This document shows positions 53,470 through 61,049 of a stretch of 64,000 nucleotides of DNA, one piece after another. Source of the stretch: Solibacillus sp. FSL H8-0538. Its GTDB lineage: Bacteria; Bacillota; Bacilli; Bacillales_A; Planococcaceae. The stretch is taken from assembly GCF_038003525.1 (NCBI RefSeq), contig NZ_JBBOPI010000001.1, forward strand, positions 3,502,001 to 3,566,000, in the 5' to 3' direction. The notes beneath the pieces were generated by a model. That model ran no database searches and was not told where the DNA came from. It saw nothing but the letters and a program-made list of their open reading frames with translations. How positions within the stretch are numbered: the stretch's first letter is position 1; each line of letters opens with the position of its first letter. The position numbers and the translations under genes are program-made.

Positions 53470-54009
53470 TTATTCTGATATAGGACGTTTTTCTTTCATT
53501 ACATGTACTTGATTCAAAATCAGTGCACCGAACATTTGAATAGTCGTCTTCACAATAATTTGCCCCAAAACGGCAGCCGGTACAGCTTCCCAAGGCAGTA
53601 TGTTGGCGCCAAGTGGACTCAAGCCAATTACTACGAAAATAACCGAATCCAAAAATCCTCCAACAATTCCGCTGTAGAACACACGCCAAGCCATTGGAAG
53701 TTTTAATCGAGTATAAATCTCTGTATCAGCTGTTTCAGCGACAACAAATGAAATTGCCGATGCAACAACAATCAATAGTGTATCTCCGAGTAGGAAGGAA
53801 ACCACAGCGGATAAGATTAACGCTATTAAAATAAATAAATACGTCTTTGCTCTACCATATTTATTTTGCACAAGGTCCCGGAAAATGAAGGTCGCCCCAA
53901 TCATAAGAGTCCCCATTGGAACGATAAACATTCCAAACTGTAATGGCGCAAATCTTGCCGTTATTACATTAGCGATGACAATAGATAATAAATAAAATAA
54001 TATTCTCAT
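53470..54009 (-). CDS. Queuosine-precursor transporter, YhhQ/VUT family (179 aa)
   Basis: Membrane protein of the Vut_1 family (PF02592), about five or six TM helices; the segments GATFIFRDLVQNKYGR and SFVVAETADTEIYTRLK plus GLSPLGANILPWEAV are typical of YhhQ. E. coli YhhQ imports preQ0/preQ1. Placed 46 bases after queE as last gene of the que operon, it would give this strain salvage next to de novo synthesis. ATG 54009 with GAGGAG upstream. Confidence 0.88.
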   Translation of the reverse strand: MRILFYLLSIVIANVITARFAPLQFGMFIVPMGTLMIGATFIFRDLVQNKYGRAKTYLFILIALILSAVVSFLLGDTLLIVVASAISFVVAETADTEIYTRLKLPMAWRVFYSGIVGGFLDSVIFVVIGLSPLGANILPWEAVPAAVLGQIIVKTTIQMFGALILNQVHVMKEKRPISE

Positions 54010-54055
54010 GATGTTACTCCTCTAGTAAATTTAGAGACAGTTTTATAACTGCTCC

Positions 54056-54784
54056 CTATACGCCTCTTTTATTTCCCCACACAAGGGCATGCAGCTGCGG
54101 CAGTACTTTGACATCTCTTAATTCCTCATCCAAAATCACTTTATTAATGAGCGCTTCATATTGCTCTAATAAATGGCTGATGAGACGTGAATTATCCATC
54201 GTCGTGATATCATCATTACCGACTTGGAGATAAAAAGGAATGGTTGGATATCGAAGGTGAATTTGTTTAGCATAATCATAATCCTCTTGGTTAAAAACGA
54301 CTATTTTAAGGGATATATGCTGCGCGCTGTTTCGATTTTGAAGTTTTTCTAAGATATCAGTGAGCACCGAATAGTCTGTCGTCATTCCGGAACTAGGCGG
54401 CTTTGGTGAAAGTGTCAGTTCATCAACCTCATACAGCCACTCTTGCCATCTGCTTCCCTGCGTCTCCACTCCGACCTTGATCTCATTTTCTTTTAAAATA
54501 CCAATGAGCGCGTCTAAATTTCGCAGGAGCGCAGGATTGCCGCCCGAAATCGTGACAAATGAAAAACCGCTGCCACCAAGGCGTTTCAATTCAGCCCAAA
54601 TCTCTTGTGCTGTCATTTGCACAATAAGATGCTTGCCACTGCCATCCCACGTAAATGAGGAATCACACCATGAACAGGCATAATCACAACCAGCAGTCCG
54701 GACAAACATTGTCTTTTGACCCACGACCATTCCCTCACCTTGAATCGTCGGCCCAAAAATCTCTATAACGGGTACCTTACTCAA
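54056..54784 (-). CDS. queE: 7-carboxy-7-deazaguanine synthase (242 aa)
   Basis: Radical SAM enzyme converting 6-carboxytetrahydropterin to CDG in queuosine synthesis. IEIFGPTIQGEGM opens the protein; the cluster motif CDYACSWCDS (Cys33, Cys37, Cys40, CX3CX2C) and the TISGGNPALL segment (GGE/GGN motif) follow. Start is TTG 54784, overlapping queD's stop by eight bases, since the conserved protein begins SKVPVIEIFG there; longer reading upstream would lie inside queD. Confidence 0.93.
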   Translation of the reverse strand: MSKVPVIEIFGPTIQGEGMVVGQKTMFVRTAGCDYACSWCDSSFTWDGSGKHLIVQMTAQEIWAELKRLGGSGFSFVTISGGNPALLRNLDALIGILKENEIKVGVETQGSRWQEWLYEVDELTLSPKPPSSGMTTDYSVLTDILEKLQNRNSAQHISLKIVVFNQEDYDYAKQIHLRYPTIPFYLQVGNDDITTMDNSRLISHLLEQYEALINKVILDEELRDVKVLPQLHALVWGNKRGV

Positions 54785-55250
54785 CTTCCATCCACTCCCG
54801 TCTCGCTTCAGCATAGCTAGTCGGAGTTTCATACAGCCTGATAAATTCGACACGCGCCCCCGTATATCGCTGTTCCTCAAGCAAGGCTTCAGCTAACTTT
54901 TCGTACATCCATACAACAATGTTCTCTGCTGTCGTATTCATCAGGGGAAGCGTTTCATTTAAATAACGATGATCCAAATAAATCTCTATTTTTTGTTTCC
55001 AAATTTCTTTTATATCGCCAAAATCAATCATCAAGCCGCGCTCATCCGTGTACCCACTTAGTCCTAATACAGCACGATACGTATGGCCGTGCAGATTTTT
55101 ACATTTCCCCTCATAATTATGTAAATGATGGGCAGCATCGAAGGTAAATTCCTTGCTCACAAGCACACGCTTTGCATGATAGTTCAATTGATCCCTATGA
55201 ATATCTTCATCTATTTTTTGGAGCTTATCGACAATTCTAAAATTCGTCAT
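54777..55250 (-). CDS. queD: 6-carboxytetrahydropterin synthase (157 aa)
   Basis: Second enzyme of preQ0 synthesis, PTPS fold. Zinc ligands AHHLHNYEGKCKNLHGHTYR (His-His/HxH pattern) with catalytic Cys in KCKNLHGH, and the late VEFIRLYETPTSYAE with conserved glutamate. It starts three bases after the queC stop (ATG 55250), its ribosome binding site AAAGGAG lying in the end of queC, and overlaps queE. Confidence 0.94.
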   Translation of the reverse strand: MTNFRIVDKLQKIDEDIHRDQLNYHAKRVLVSKEFTFDAAHHLHNYEGKCKNLHGHTYRAVLGLSGYTDERGLMIDFGDIKEIWKQKIEIYLDHRYLNETLPLMNTTAENIVVWMYEKLAEALLEEQRYTGARVEFIRLYETPTSYAEARREWMEVE

Positions 55251-55253
55251 GCC

Positions 55254-55913
55254 TTAAGACTCCTTTCTAGAACTTCTATACTCTTCAAGCCCTTTGTTTC
55301 GCAGTTTACACGCCGGGCATTCACCACAACCATCTGCAATTACACCGTTATAACAAGTTAACGTTCTTTCCCGAACAAACTCAAGCGCCCCAAGCTGATC
55401 CGCTAGCTCCCATGTCTGTGCCTTGTTCAGCCACATGAGTGGAGTATCAATCACAAAGGTATCGTCCATCGATAAATTTAACGTGACGTTCAAGGATTTA
55501 ATAAAAATATCTCGGCAATCTGGATATCCGCTAAAATCCGTTTCACAAACTCCGGTCACGATATGCTTAGCTCCTACTTGGCTCGCTAAAACACCTGCAA
55601 AGGAAAGAAAGAGCAGATTCCTCCCAGGCACAAAAGTTGATGGAAGCTCGCCATCTTTTCCGTCTTCAACCTTTATGTCATCTCGTGTTAATGCATTCGG
55701 AGCGAGCTGGTTTAGGAGTGACATATCAAGAATATGATGTTTGACACCTAGCTCGGCTGCTATACTCTTCGCACATTCAATTTCAAGAACATGCCTTTGC
55801 CCATAATCAAATGTCACTGCCTCAACTTCTCTAAAACGTTCCTTTGCCCAAAACAGACAAGTCGTACTGTCCTGACCTCCACTAAACACAACGATTGCTT
55901 TTTCCTGCTTCAT
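55254..55913 (-). CDS. queC: 7-cyano-7-deazaguanine synthase (219 aa)
   Basis: ATP-dependent enzyme making preQ0 from CDG and ammonia. The PP-loop [16 protein letters not shown] is at residues 8-23 and the C-terminal zinc site is [20 protein letters not shown] (four Cys). Preceded by its own preQ1-I riboswitch and terminator (55935-56005), so its expression falls when preQ1 is plentiful. ATG 55913 with AAGGGAG upstream. Confidence 0.95.
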   Translation of the reverse strand: MKQEKAIVVFSGGQDSTTCLFWAKERFREVEAVTFDYGQRHVLEIECAKSIAAELGVKHHILDMSLLNQLAPNALTRDDIKVEDGKDGELPSTFVPGRNLLFLSFAGVLASQVGAKHIVTGVCETDFSGYPDCRDIFIKSLNVTLNLSMDDTFVIDTPLMWLNKAQTWELADQLGALEFVRERTLTCYNGVIADGCGECPACKLRNKGLEEYRSSRKES

Positions 55914-55934
55914 CTGTGAAAACTCCCTTATAAC

Positions 55935-56005
55935 GAAAAAACAGCATTCTAAGAAAAATGCTGTTCTTCTTAGTTTTTTAAAGAGGGTAGCTAAAAACCT
56001 CTTTC
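55935..56005 (-). promoter_or_regulatory. preQ1-I riboswitch with transcription terminator, queC leader
   Basis: Minus-strand aptamer AGAGGTTTTTAGCTACCCTC, then TTTAAAAAACTAAG: P1 stem AGAGG/CCTCT, the A-rich tail and the pseudoknot UUAG/CUAA are all present. The platform is a terminator (AACAGCATT/AATGCTGTT, TTTTTT); the tail CTAAGAA can pair instead with TTCTTAG in the terminator loop, a ready antiterminator. It begins about 20 bases after the queF stop, leaving no obvious room for a promoter. Confidence 0.93.
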
Positions 56006-56023
56006 TAGATTGACCTCTTTAAT

Positions 56024-56524
56024 TTATCGATTATCTATCTTTTCTGGATTCAGATCGTGGTTCATTAAACGGTAATTCGCTATTTCTTCGTATTTCGTTC
56101 CCGGCTTCCCGTAATTGCACCAAGGATCAATCGAAATACCCCCGCGTGGAGTAAATTTCCCCCAAACCTCAATATATCTTGGATCAAGTAAGTTAATTAA
56201 ATCGTTCATAATAATATTCACGCAATCTTCATGGAAATCCCCATGATTTCTAAAACTGAATAAATATAATTTCAGTGATTTACTCTCAACAATTTTTTGA
56301 TTTGGAATATATGAAATGTACATCGTTGCAAAATCGGGTTGATTTGTAAGTGGGCATAAACTCGTGAACTCTGGACAATTAAACTTGACAAAATAATCCC
56401 GATTCGAATGTAGATTATCCACTGACTCCAATACCTCGGGTGCATAATCATATGAATATTTAGTACCTTGATTACCTAATAGTGTTAAATCTTTTAAACC
56501 TTCTTCATGGCTACGGCCAGACAT
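56024..56524 (-). CDS. queF: preQ0 reductase, NADPH-dependent 7-cyano-7-deazaguanine reductase (166 aa)
   Basis: Final enzyme forming preQ1. The catalytic motif is [20 protein letters not shown] (Cys57, Asp64) and the NADPH motif [20 protein letters not shown] is intact; the unimodular length of about 165 matches B. subtilis QueF. ATG 56524 has AAGGAGG eight bases upstream. It stands first in the que operon, whereas in B. subtilis queF is last, and has its own riboswitch. Confidence 0.95.
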   Translation of the reverse strand: MSGRSHEEGLKDLTLLGNQGTKYSYDYAPEVLESVDNLHSNRDYFVKFNCPEFTSLCPLTNQPDFATMYISYIPNQKIVESKSLKLYLFSFRNHGDFHEDCVNIIMNDLINLLDPRYIEVWGKFTPRGGISIDPWCNYGKPGTKYEEIANYRLMNHDLNPEKIDNR

Positions 56525-56607
56525 AAAAAAACCTCCTTGTAAAATGTTTCCCAACACTTTTCAAGAGAGGCTTCACCAATCATTCTATAAAAAATATACA
56601 AAAACAG

Positions 56608-56689
56608 AAAAAGCCACGTCCGATATGGACATGGCGAATAGTCATGTTTCCATAGTTTTTTATAGAGGGTATCAGCTATGAACCTCTCC
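56608..56689 (-). promoter_or_regulatory. preQ1-I riboswitch with transcription terminator, queF leader
   Basis: Minus-strand aptamer GAGAGGTTCATAGCTGATAC followed by CCTCTATAAAAAACTATGG: P1 AGAGG/CCTCT and pseudoknot AUAG/CUAU, which covaries with the queC copy. The terminator is GCCATGTCC/GGACGTGGC then TTTTTC. Tail bases TATGGA can pair with TCCATA in the terminator as antiterminator. It lies about 85 bases before the queF start. Confidence 0.93.
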
Positions 56690-56923
56690 CGTTCTAGTCC
56701 GGGCATTCTTTTCTTCCATATAATATAGAATATGAAGGAAAACGTCAAATGAATCTTTTTAAATACAACCTTCCGACAAATGCTTCTCTAGAAAAAACCG
56801 CTGTTATACCGACATTTAGATACATTATAAAAAAATATATACTCGATTAATCCAAATTGATGTTTTATATTAAAATTAACTAGCAATAGATTTAAAATGG
56901 GTATTTTTTGAGAGGTGGATTGT

Positions 56924-57277
56924 ATGAAACGTCAACTAACAGATAAATTTTGGCGTGAAGAAAAATACCGTGTTATGTTCCATAGCCAAAAGCATTATAA
57001 CCTAATTCGGCAGGCAATGCGTGAACAGCTGGCCCATGAACAAATTGAACAATTGATCCATGCTGCGCTACAACAAACGCCAACAGAAGGCAGCATGCGC
57101 AATGCCTGCCAGCACATGTGGGGCTATTTCCGTAAAGTAGCCACACCCGAAGAAAAGCAAACATACGAACAACTGCTCAACACTTGTGATATGCCAACAT
57201 TTCTTTGCTTTTTACAACAATTGGCCATTCAATATAACGTTACTTATTTACGAGAAAGTACGATTTTGCAGCCGTGA
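56924..57277 (+). CDS. DUF1722 (YbgA-like) protein (117 aa)
   Basis: Small DUF1722 protein. The start LTDKFWREEKYRVMFHSQKH and MWGYFRKVATPEEKQTYEQL follow the YbgA domain (WxxxKYxxMxHSxxxY ... YF). In E. coli YbgA is next to photolyase genes, and DUF1722 is often fused to DUF523; here it is a stand-alone short form without such partners. Role unknown. ATG 56924 has GAGAGGTGG five bases before it. Confidence 0.82.
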   Translation: MKRQLTDKFWREEKYRVMFHSQKHYNLIRQAMREQLAHEQIEQLIHAALQQTPTEGSMRNACQHMWGYFRKVATPEEKQTYEQLLNTCDMPTFLCFLQQLAIQYNVTYLRESTILQP

Positions 57278-57396
57278 GTCTACGTCGTGAGGGATCTTCC
57301 TTTGTATACCACCTTCTGTTACTAAAATCCTCTCGAATCAATCAATCTCGCCTATAATTAGGTAGAAATCTTTCCATTCAATCAAGGAGAATCAAT

Positions 57397-57714
57397 ATGA
57401 ACAAAAATAAAAACAACACAGACGTCATCTTGCTCTCTGACCCAACCGAACGCTTAATACACCCATTTAATAATAAACAACTCGTCTTTACTGGGGCCCT
57501 TTCCACTATGACACGTTCAGAAGCTGCGAAAAAAGTGCGGGCCTGTGGAGGGATTATGCAGGGGGCTGTTACAAAGGAGACCGATTTTCTTATTCTAGGA
57601 AAAAAACGTCCTAGTATAAGTACGAAACAATTAAAAGCTGAACAGTTAATTAACCTTGGCCAGGATATCCAAATGGTTGCTGAGGATGATTTTATTTGGC
57701 TCATTTCTATATAA
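57397..57714 (+). CDS. Stand-alone BRCT-domain protein (105 aa)
   Basis: Small soluble protein with one BRCT domain (about residues 25-105): NKQLVFTGALSTMTRSEAAK, the VRACGGIMQGAVTKETDFLI segment with the conserved Gly-Gly pair, and a Trp near the end (DDFIWLISI). The fold is as in the C-terminus of NAD-dependent DNA ligase. No enzymatic domain. Probably binds DNA ends or phosphoproteins; partner unknown. CAAGGAGAATC precedes ATG 57397. Confidence 0.9.
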   Translation: MNKNKNNTDVILLSDPTERLIHPFNNKQLVFTGALSTMTRSEAAKKVRACGGIMQGAVTKETDFLILGKKRPSISTKQLKAEQLINLGQDIQMVAEDDFIWLISI

Positions 57715-57788
57715 AAGGATATTTAACATCATCTTTTAAAGTGGGGCTGCCTCTTAATTTAACAGCTTTGTGGAACCCCTCTCCTCTA

Positions 57789-57825
57789 AAAAGGTATGCA
57801 AAACAACTCTGTTCACATACCTTTT
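57789..57825 (+). terminator. probable terminator after the BRCT gene
   Basis: AAAAGGTATG and CATACCTTTT pair around about 17 bases, with TTTTC at the end. It lies 75 bases after the stop. Confidence 0.65.
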
Positions 57826-57849
57826 CTCCTATTAGTTTTTGGGAAAATC

Positions 57850-57963
57850 AGACTTACTTATGAGCTGGTTCTTGCTTGCTATCACAAATAGCAGCTAACC
57901 GATTTACCAAGCACGCTCTTTTAAAGCCATCCAAAAACAAAAAACTCCCTAAGTTAGAAATAC
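57850..57963. repeat. Direct-repeat copy R1 (about 110 bp)
   Basis: About 110 bases that recur, with scattered substitutions and small gaps, at 62972-63080 in the same orientation. The best-conserved stretch runs from ATCACAAATAGCAGCTAACC, through ACCAAGCACGCTCTTTTAAA, to AAAACTCCCTAA. No gene is read through it. It may be part of an inactive element or a terminator-bearing dispersed repeat. Confidence 0.65.
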
Positions 57964-58071
57964 CTCAAGGAGCGGGTTATTTCGATATATTATTCCTGCA
58001 GCCATTGAACAAAGTTTGATAAAAAGAACTTTTAAAGTCATATTTTATAACAAACGAAGGCACCCGTTAGT

Positions 58072-58500
58072 TTAATTACTGACAGGATTATTTAAAGTTT
58101 TATTATCAGGAGTTACTTGATATTGCCATACTTTTCCGTCTCCCCCTAAATAAAAGTAAGAGTACATAAAGGCTTCTTCTTCAATAAAGTTAATATATAA
58201 TTGATATTCAAGATTACCAGATTTAATTTCTTCAGAAGCGATACTTTTTAAACTTTGATTATATTCAAAATCGCTATATTGCGTTGAATCGTATAGCCAA
58301 GTTTCCGCATTATCAACTTCATCGGCAAGTACCTCTGTTCCAAATCTCTCTCTTACTTCACTATAAGTTAAACCAACCTCTGCATTTTCTTCTACAAACG
58401 CTTTCGTAATATCAACTTCCTTTGTTGAGTTGTCTCCATTTTCGTTTGAACAAGCAACAAGAATAAACATAAAACTTAAGCAAACTAGTATTCTTTTCAT
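58072..58500 (-). CDS. Hypothetical lipoprotein (142 aa)
   Basis: Signal peptide MKRILVCLSFMFILVACSNE with lipobox LVAC (Cys17). The mature part GLTYSEVRERFGTEVLADEV, AETWLYDSTQYSDFEYNQSL resembles the SmpA/OmlA (BLIP-like) pattern, in which a short helix with GMTxxEVxxxLG precedes beta strands; only by eye. Its function is unknown. It has no neighbours in the same direction. R1 lies 110 bases downstream. Confidence 0.75.
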   Translation of the reverse strand: MKRILVCLSFMFILVACSNENGDNSTKEVDITKAFVEENAEVGLTYSEVRERFGTEVLADEVDNAETWLYDSTQYSDFEYNQSLKSIASEEIKSGNLEYQLYINFIEEEAFMYSYFYLGGDGKVWQYQVTPDNKTLNNPVSN

Positions 58501-58913
58501 TTAATACTCCAACCTCCAAAATTAAATATAATCCTCTTCTTCTTTCACTAACCTGCTTACGTTAATTGAACAAGAAAGATGCACAGTTTGTCCCTTATAC
58601 ATTTCGATATTAAACAGTTTACAATTACTCTTCACCATGCTTAATTCGAACAATTAAATAAAACCCCCGTTACTTTAATTGTAGTATTTCACGAACTTTC
58701 ATCTTCAATTATCATTATCCTCTAATCTATTCAGAAGTTTGTTTAATTTTATTGAAATTCTTATAAGTAATATGAAGATATGAATAAAAAATCCAACTAC
58801 TATTCCAACTAATGGTGCATAAAACTCAACGAAAAATTTCTATTATAGTTGGTACTATGTATCTAAAAGCTACCATAATATTTCAATCTATTTAATTGCT
58901 TTAACCTGTACCT
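58501..58913. other. AT-rich region with no recognised gene
   Basis: No conserved frame. It is upstream of the lipoprotein gene (minus strand), whose promoter should be in its left part. The rest belongs to a decayed stretch extending to about 59480. Confidence 0.4.
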
Positions 58914-59081
58914 TTAACTTGAGGAGTGACTGCTTTTAATTTCTTTTAAATATTCTTTTGATAGCTCTGTATGGGCTGTGTTTAATATTTCAATAGAAAC
59001 CTTGGTACATAATTTTTGCAATATGAAGGAGTAAAGAATGTCTTCACTTTTAAACTCAATATTTCCAAGAACACTACGCAT
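58914..59081 (-). pseudogene. Short frame, 55 codons, probably a decayed gene fragment
   Basis: Reads MRSVLGNIEFKSEDILYSFI, then LQKLCTKVSIEILNTAHTEL and a Lys/Ser tail. It follows the next frame upstream by 15 bases, has no ribosome binding site and no family I recognise. Confidence 0.3.
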
Positions 59082-59095
59082 CAAAAGTCTTAAAG

Positions 59096-59302
59096 TTAAT
59101 GCCGTCTACCGTAATCAAATTTCACTTCCGGAAACTCTCTATCGAACATCAATATTACTCCGTCATGTTTATTCTTGGATTTTGCATATCTTATTACTGA
59201 AATGCCGACGATGATTGATTCAATAATATTAATTTGCCTAAATTCTAATTTTTTTTCTTTACTCCACTCATGAAACTGTAGCATATTTTTGCTGTTGGTC
59301 AT
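59096..59302 (-). CDS. Small hypothetical frame (68 aa), possibly a gene fragment
   Basis: MTNSKNMLQFHEWSKEKKLE ... ISVIRYAKSKNKHDGVILMF ... GRRH. Protein-like composition, but no clear ribosome binding site. It starts five bases after the stop of a 40-codon frame and is followed by a 55-codon frame, which looks like one decaying gene or a set of very small genes. Confidence 0.35.
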   Translation of the reverse strand: MTNSKNMLQFHEWSKEKKLEFRQINIIESIIVGISVIRYAKSKNKHDGVILMFDREFPEVKFDYGRRH

Positions 59303-59306
59303 TAAG

Positions 59307-59429
59307 TTAATTCCCTTCCACTAACCCAAGCAGAAAAGGCAACCTCACTTCTCTACTTAAATTCTCTAATTGATTCACTCGTTCTAAGTCATGCATAATT
59401 CGTGGTAGAAATTCAGTGTAATAATTCAT
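59307..59429 (-). pseudogene. Short frame, 40 codons, upstream member of the decayed cluster
   Basis: MNYYTEFLPRIMHDLERVNQ followed by LENLSREVRLPFLLGLVEGN and a stop. No ribosome binding site beyond weak AAGTGAAAA. Tandem arrangement with the two frames downstream suggests a common origin. Confidence 0.3.
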
Positions 59430-59512
59430 TTTTCACTTCTAAGTTTCCTTGTGAGTCATCCAACTTTTTTTAGGACAAAATACCTCCCAATGCTCCATAA
59501 ATAAATGAAGTC

Positions 59513-59604
59513 TATTAGAAAGACACAACTCGCCCAAAATGAGGCGAGTTGATGCCCTTACTTATGTAGATGGGAAAGTTATACTTTCTTATCCACTAAA
59601 AAAA
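59513..59604 (-). repeat. Post-terminator structured repeat, copy I
   Basis: Well-formed: TTTTTTTAGTGG start, hairpin one GTGGATAAGAAAG/CTTTCCCATCTAC, spacer AAGTAAGGGCATCA, hairpin two CAACTCGCC/GGCGAGTTG, end GTGTCTTTCTAATA. Here the next gene is divergent (plus strand), so this copy is not behind a recognised minus-strand terminator; a weak AAATAA/TTTATT hairpin precedes its T-tract. Confidence 0.85.
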
Positions 59605-59615
59605 TTAATAAATTT

Positions 59616-59641
59616 TGAAACTTATTTTGTAATTTTCCGTC
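59616..59641 (+). promoter_or_regulatory. ECF-sigma-type promoter of the deacetylase-sigma operon
   Basis: TGAAAC, exactly 16 bases, CGTC. This matches the TGAAAC-N16-CGTC consensus of SigM/SigV-like ECF factors and lies about 40 bases before the deacetylase start. With an ECF gene in the same operon, it suggests autoregulation. Confidence 0.6.
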
Positions 59642-59681
59642 GGTACGTTGCTTAAATTCAAGAAGCAATGTGGAGGACAAA

Positions 59682-60983
59682 ATGAAAAAATACGTTTATA
59701 TTACAATCTTAATCCTTTTTATAGGAAGTGTATTAATTGAAAGCTTAGGTTTACTAGATAATTTGGAAAGAGTAGAAGCAAATGAAAAAGAGTTCGAACA
59801 AGTTAAACATATGGAAATCGTGAAATCGATAAATATAATTCCTCAAACAAAGGAATTTGAACAAGTTGTGATTTTTAATGATCCTCAGCCGTTTTATATT
59901 AAAGAAGATTCACTCATAAAAATCGGACAACTTGAGCCGAATGTAGAATTTACGATTGTACAAGAAAAAGAGAATTTTTATGAACTACTATTTGGACATG
60001 TAACGGTCTATGTAGAAAAAATAGGCACAGTATTTCAAAAGAAATCACTAAAATCGATGATCAATACGGAAGTTAGTGGCGCAATTAAAACGACAGCTCA
60101 AACAATGGTCTATGAAGCACCAAACAACAAAAGTCCTCAACTATTACAACTTGATGTAGGCTTTCGTTATCCGATAGTGGGTCAAGTGGATGACTGGTTT
60201 CTTATAAAAGTGGGAGAACGATCGGGCTATATACATAAACAAACGGTTCAACTAGATGAAGGAATACCCGTGCTTGTGTACCATCACATTTTACCGAAAG
60301 CATTAATGAAGAAAACGACAAGTACGATATCTGCGGAATCTTTTGAACAGCAAATGGATTATTTAGCAGCCCATCAATTTAAGACGATTGGTTCACATGA
60401 AATGTATGAATACAAAGAAGGGCGAAAAATTTTACCTATCAATACGGTGTTAATTACATTTGACGACGGATTATTATCGACAAAAGAATATGCCTATCCG
60501 CTATTAAAAAAGCATCAATTTAGAGCAATTCAACATATTATTTCGTCCAGAACGCATCGCACAGAAGGCATTCAAACGTTTGATTCAGAAGGTAAATTAC
60601 AATTTTTCACGGAAGAAGAGATGGCAATCATGTCAGATGTCTTTATTTATGAGGCGCATACATTTGATTTGCACATTTTAAATGAAGAAACAAAGGTCGG
60701 TAAGCTAATGGAAGTATCTGCGGAAGAGTTAGAAGTAGACTTACGCAAAAACCTTGAAGAAATCCCAAACGCTATTTCTTTAGCTTATCCTTTTGGGCAT
60801 TATAAAGAAGAGACAATTGAAGTGATGAAAGACCTTGGTTTTTTACTCGGCTTTACTACGAAAACAGGATATGCGAATATGGAAGATCCCAACTATGAAA
60901 TCAAACGCTTTGGTGTGACAGAGGTCGTAATGATGGAAGAATTCATTAATTATGTACAAGGTGAGATGCTGTTTCCTGAATGA
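59682..60983 (+). CDS. Membrane-anchored/secreted polysaccharide deacetylase with SH3-like region (433 aa)
   Basis: N-terminal TM or uncleaved signal (MKKYVYITILILFIGSVLIE), an SH3b-like stretch (about 105-190, SGAIKTTAQTMVYEAPNNKS ... VDDWFLIKVGERSGYIH), and a C-terminal NodB domain: IPVLVYHHIL, VLITFDDGL (TFDDG), AHTFDLH (HxxxH-type metal ligands) and SLAYPFGHYKEETIE. Probable activity is deacetylation of peptidoglycan or another surface glycan. Start ATG 59682 has TGGAGGAC upstream. First gene of an operon with an ECF sigma factor, in the manner of the lysozyme-response PdaV/SigV systems. Confidence 0.9.
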   Translation: MKKYVYITILILFIGSVLIESLGLLDNLERVEANEKEFEQVKHMEIVKSINIIPQTKEFEQVVIFNDPQPFYIKEDSLIKIGQLEPNVEFTIVQEKENFYELLFGHVTVYVEKIGTVFQKKSLKSMINTEVSGAIKTTAQTMVYEAPNNKSPQLLQLDVGFRYPIVGQVDDWFLIKVGERSGYIHKQTVQLDEGIPVLVYHHILPKALMKKTTSTISAESFEQQMDYLAAHQFKTIGSHEMYEYKEGRKILPINTVLITFDDGLLSTKEYAYPLLKKHQFRAIQHIISSRTHRTEGIQTFDSEGKLQFFTEEEMAIMSDVFIYEAHTFDLHILNEETKVGKLMEVSAEELEVDLRKNLEEIPNAISLAYPFGHYKEETIEVMKDLGFLLGFTTKTGYANMEDPNYEIKRFGVTEVVMMEEFINYVQGEMLFPE

Positions 60984-60995
60984 AGAAAAAAAGAA

Positions 60996-61041
60996 AACAC
61001 CTAAATGTTATACTAATCAAATCAATATGTAAGAAGGTGTT
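60996..61041 (+). promoter_or_regulatory. Hairpin overlapping the sigma-factor ribosome binding site
   Basis: AACACCT (60996-61002) and AGGTGTT (61035-61041) are inverted copies just before the sigma gene. The second arm contains the AAGGTG that is the best Shine-Dalgarno candidate, so the fold could restrain sigma translation. Confidence 0.35.
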
Positions 61042-61049
61042 ATAGGCAA

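Noticed and set aside
6109-59604. Identification of the ten-copy repeat as the Rfam Bacillaceae-1 RNA
   Set aside because: That motif is defined by two terminal loops with RUCCU; here GUCCU on the plus strand lies in the spacer, not in a loop, and no rRNA operon is nearby. I could not confirm any named family.
17755-59604. The repeats as a CRISPR array
   Set aside because: Copies are kilobases apart, vary in sequence and have no regular spacers or cas genes.
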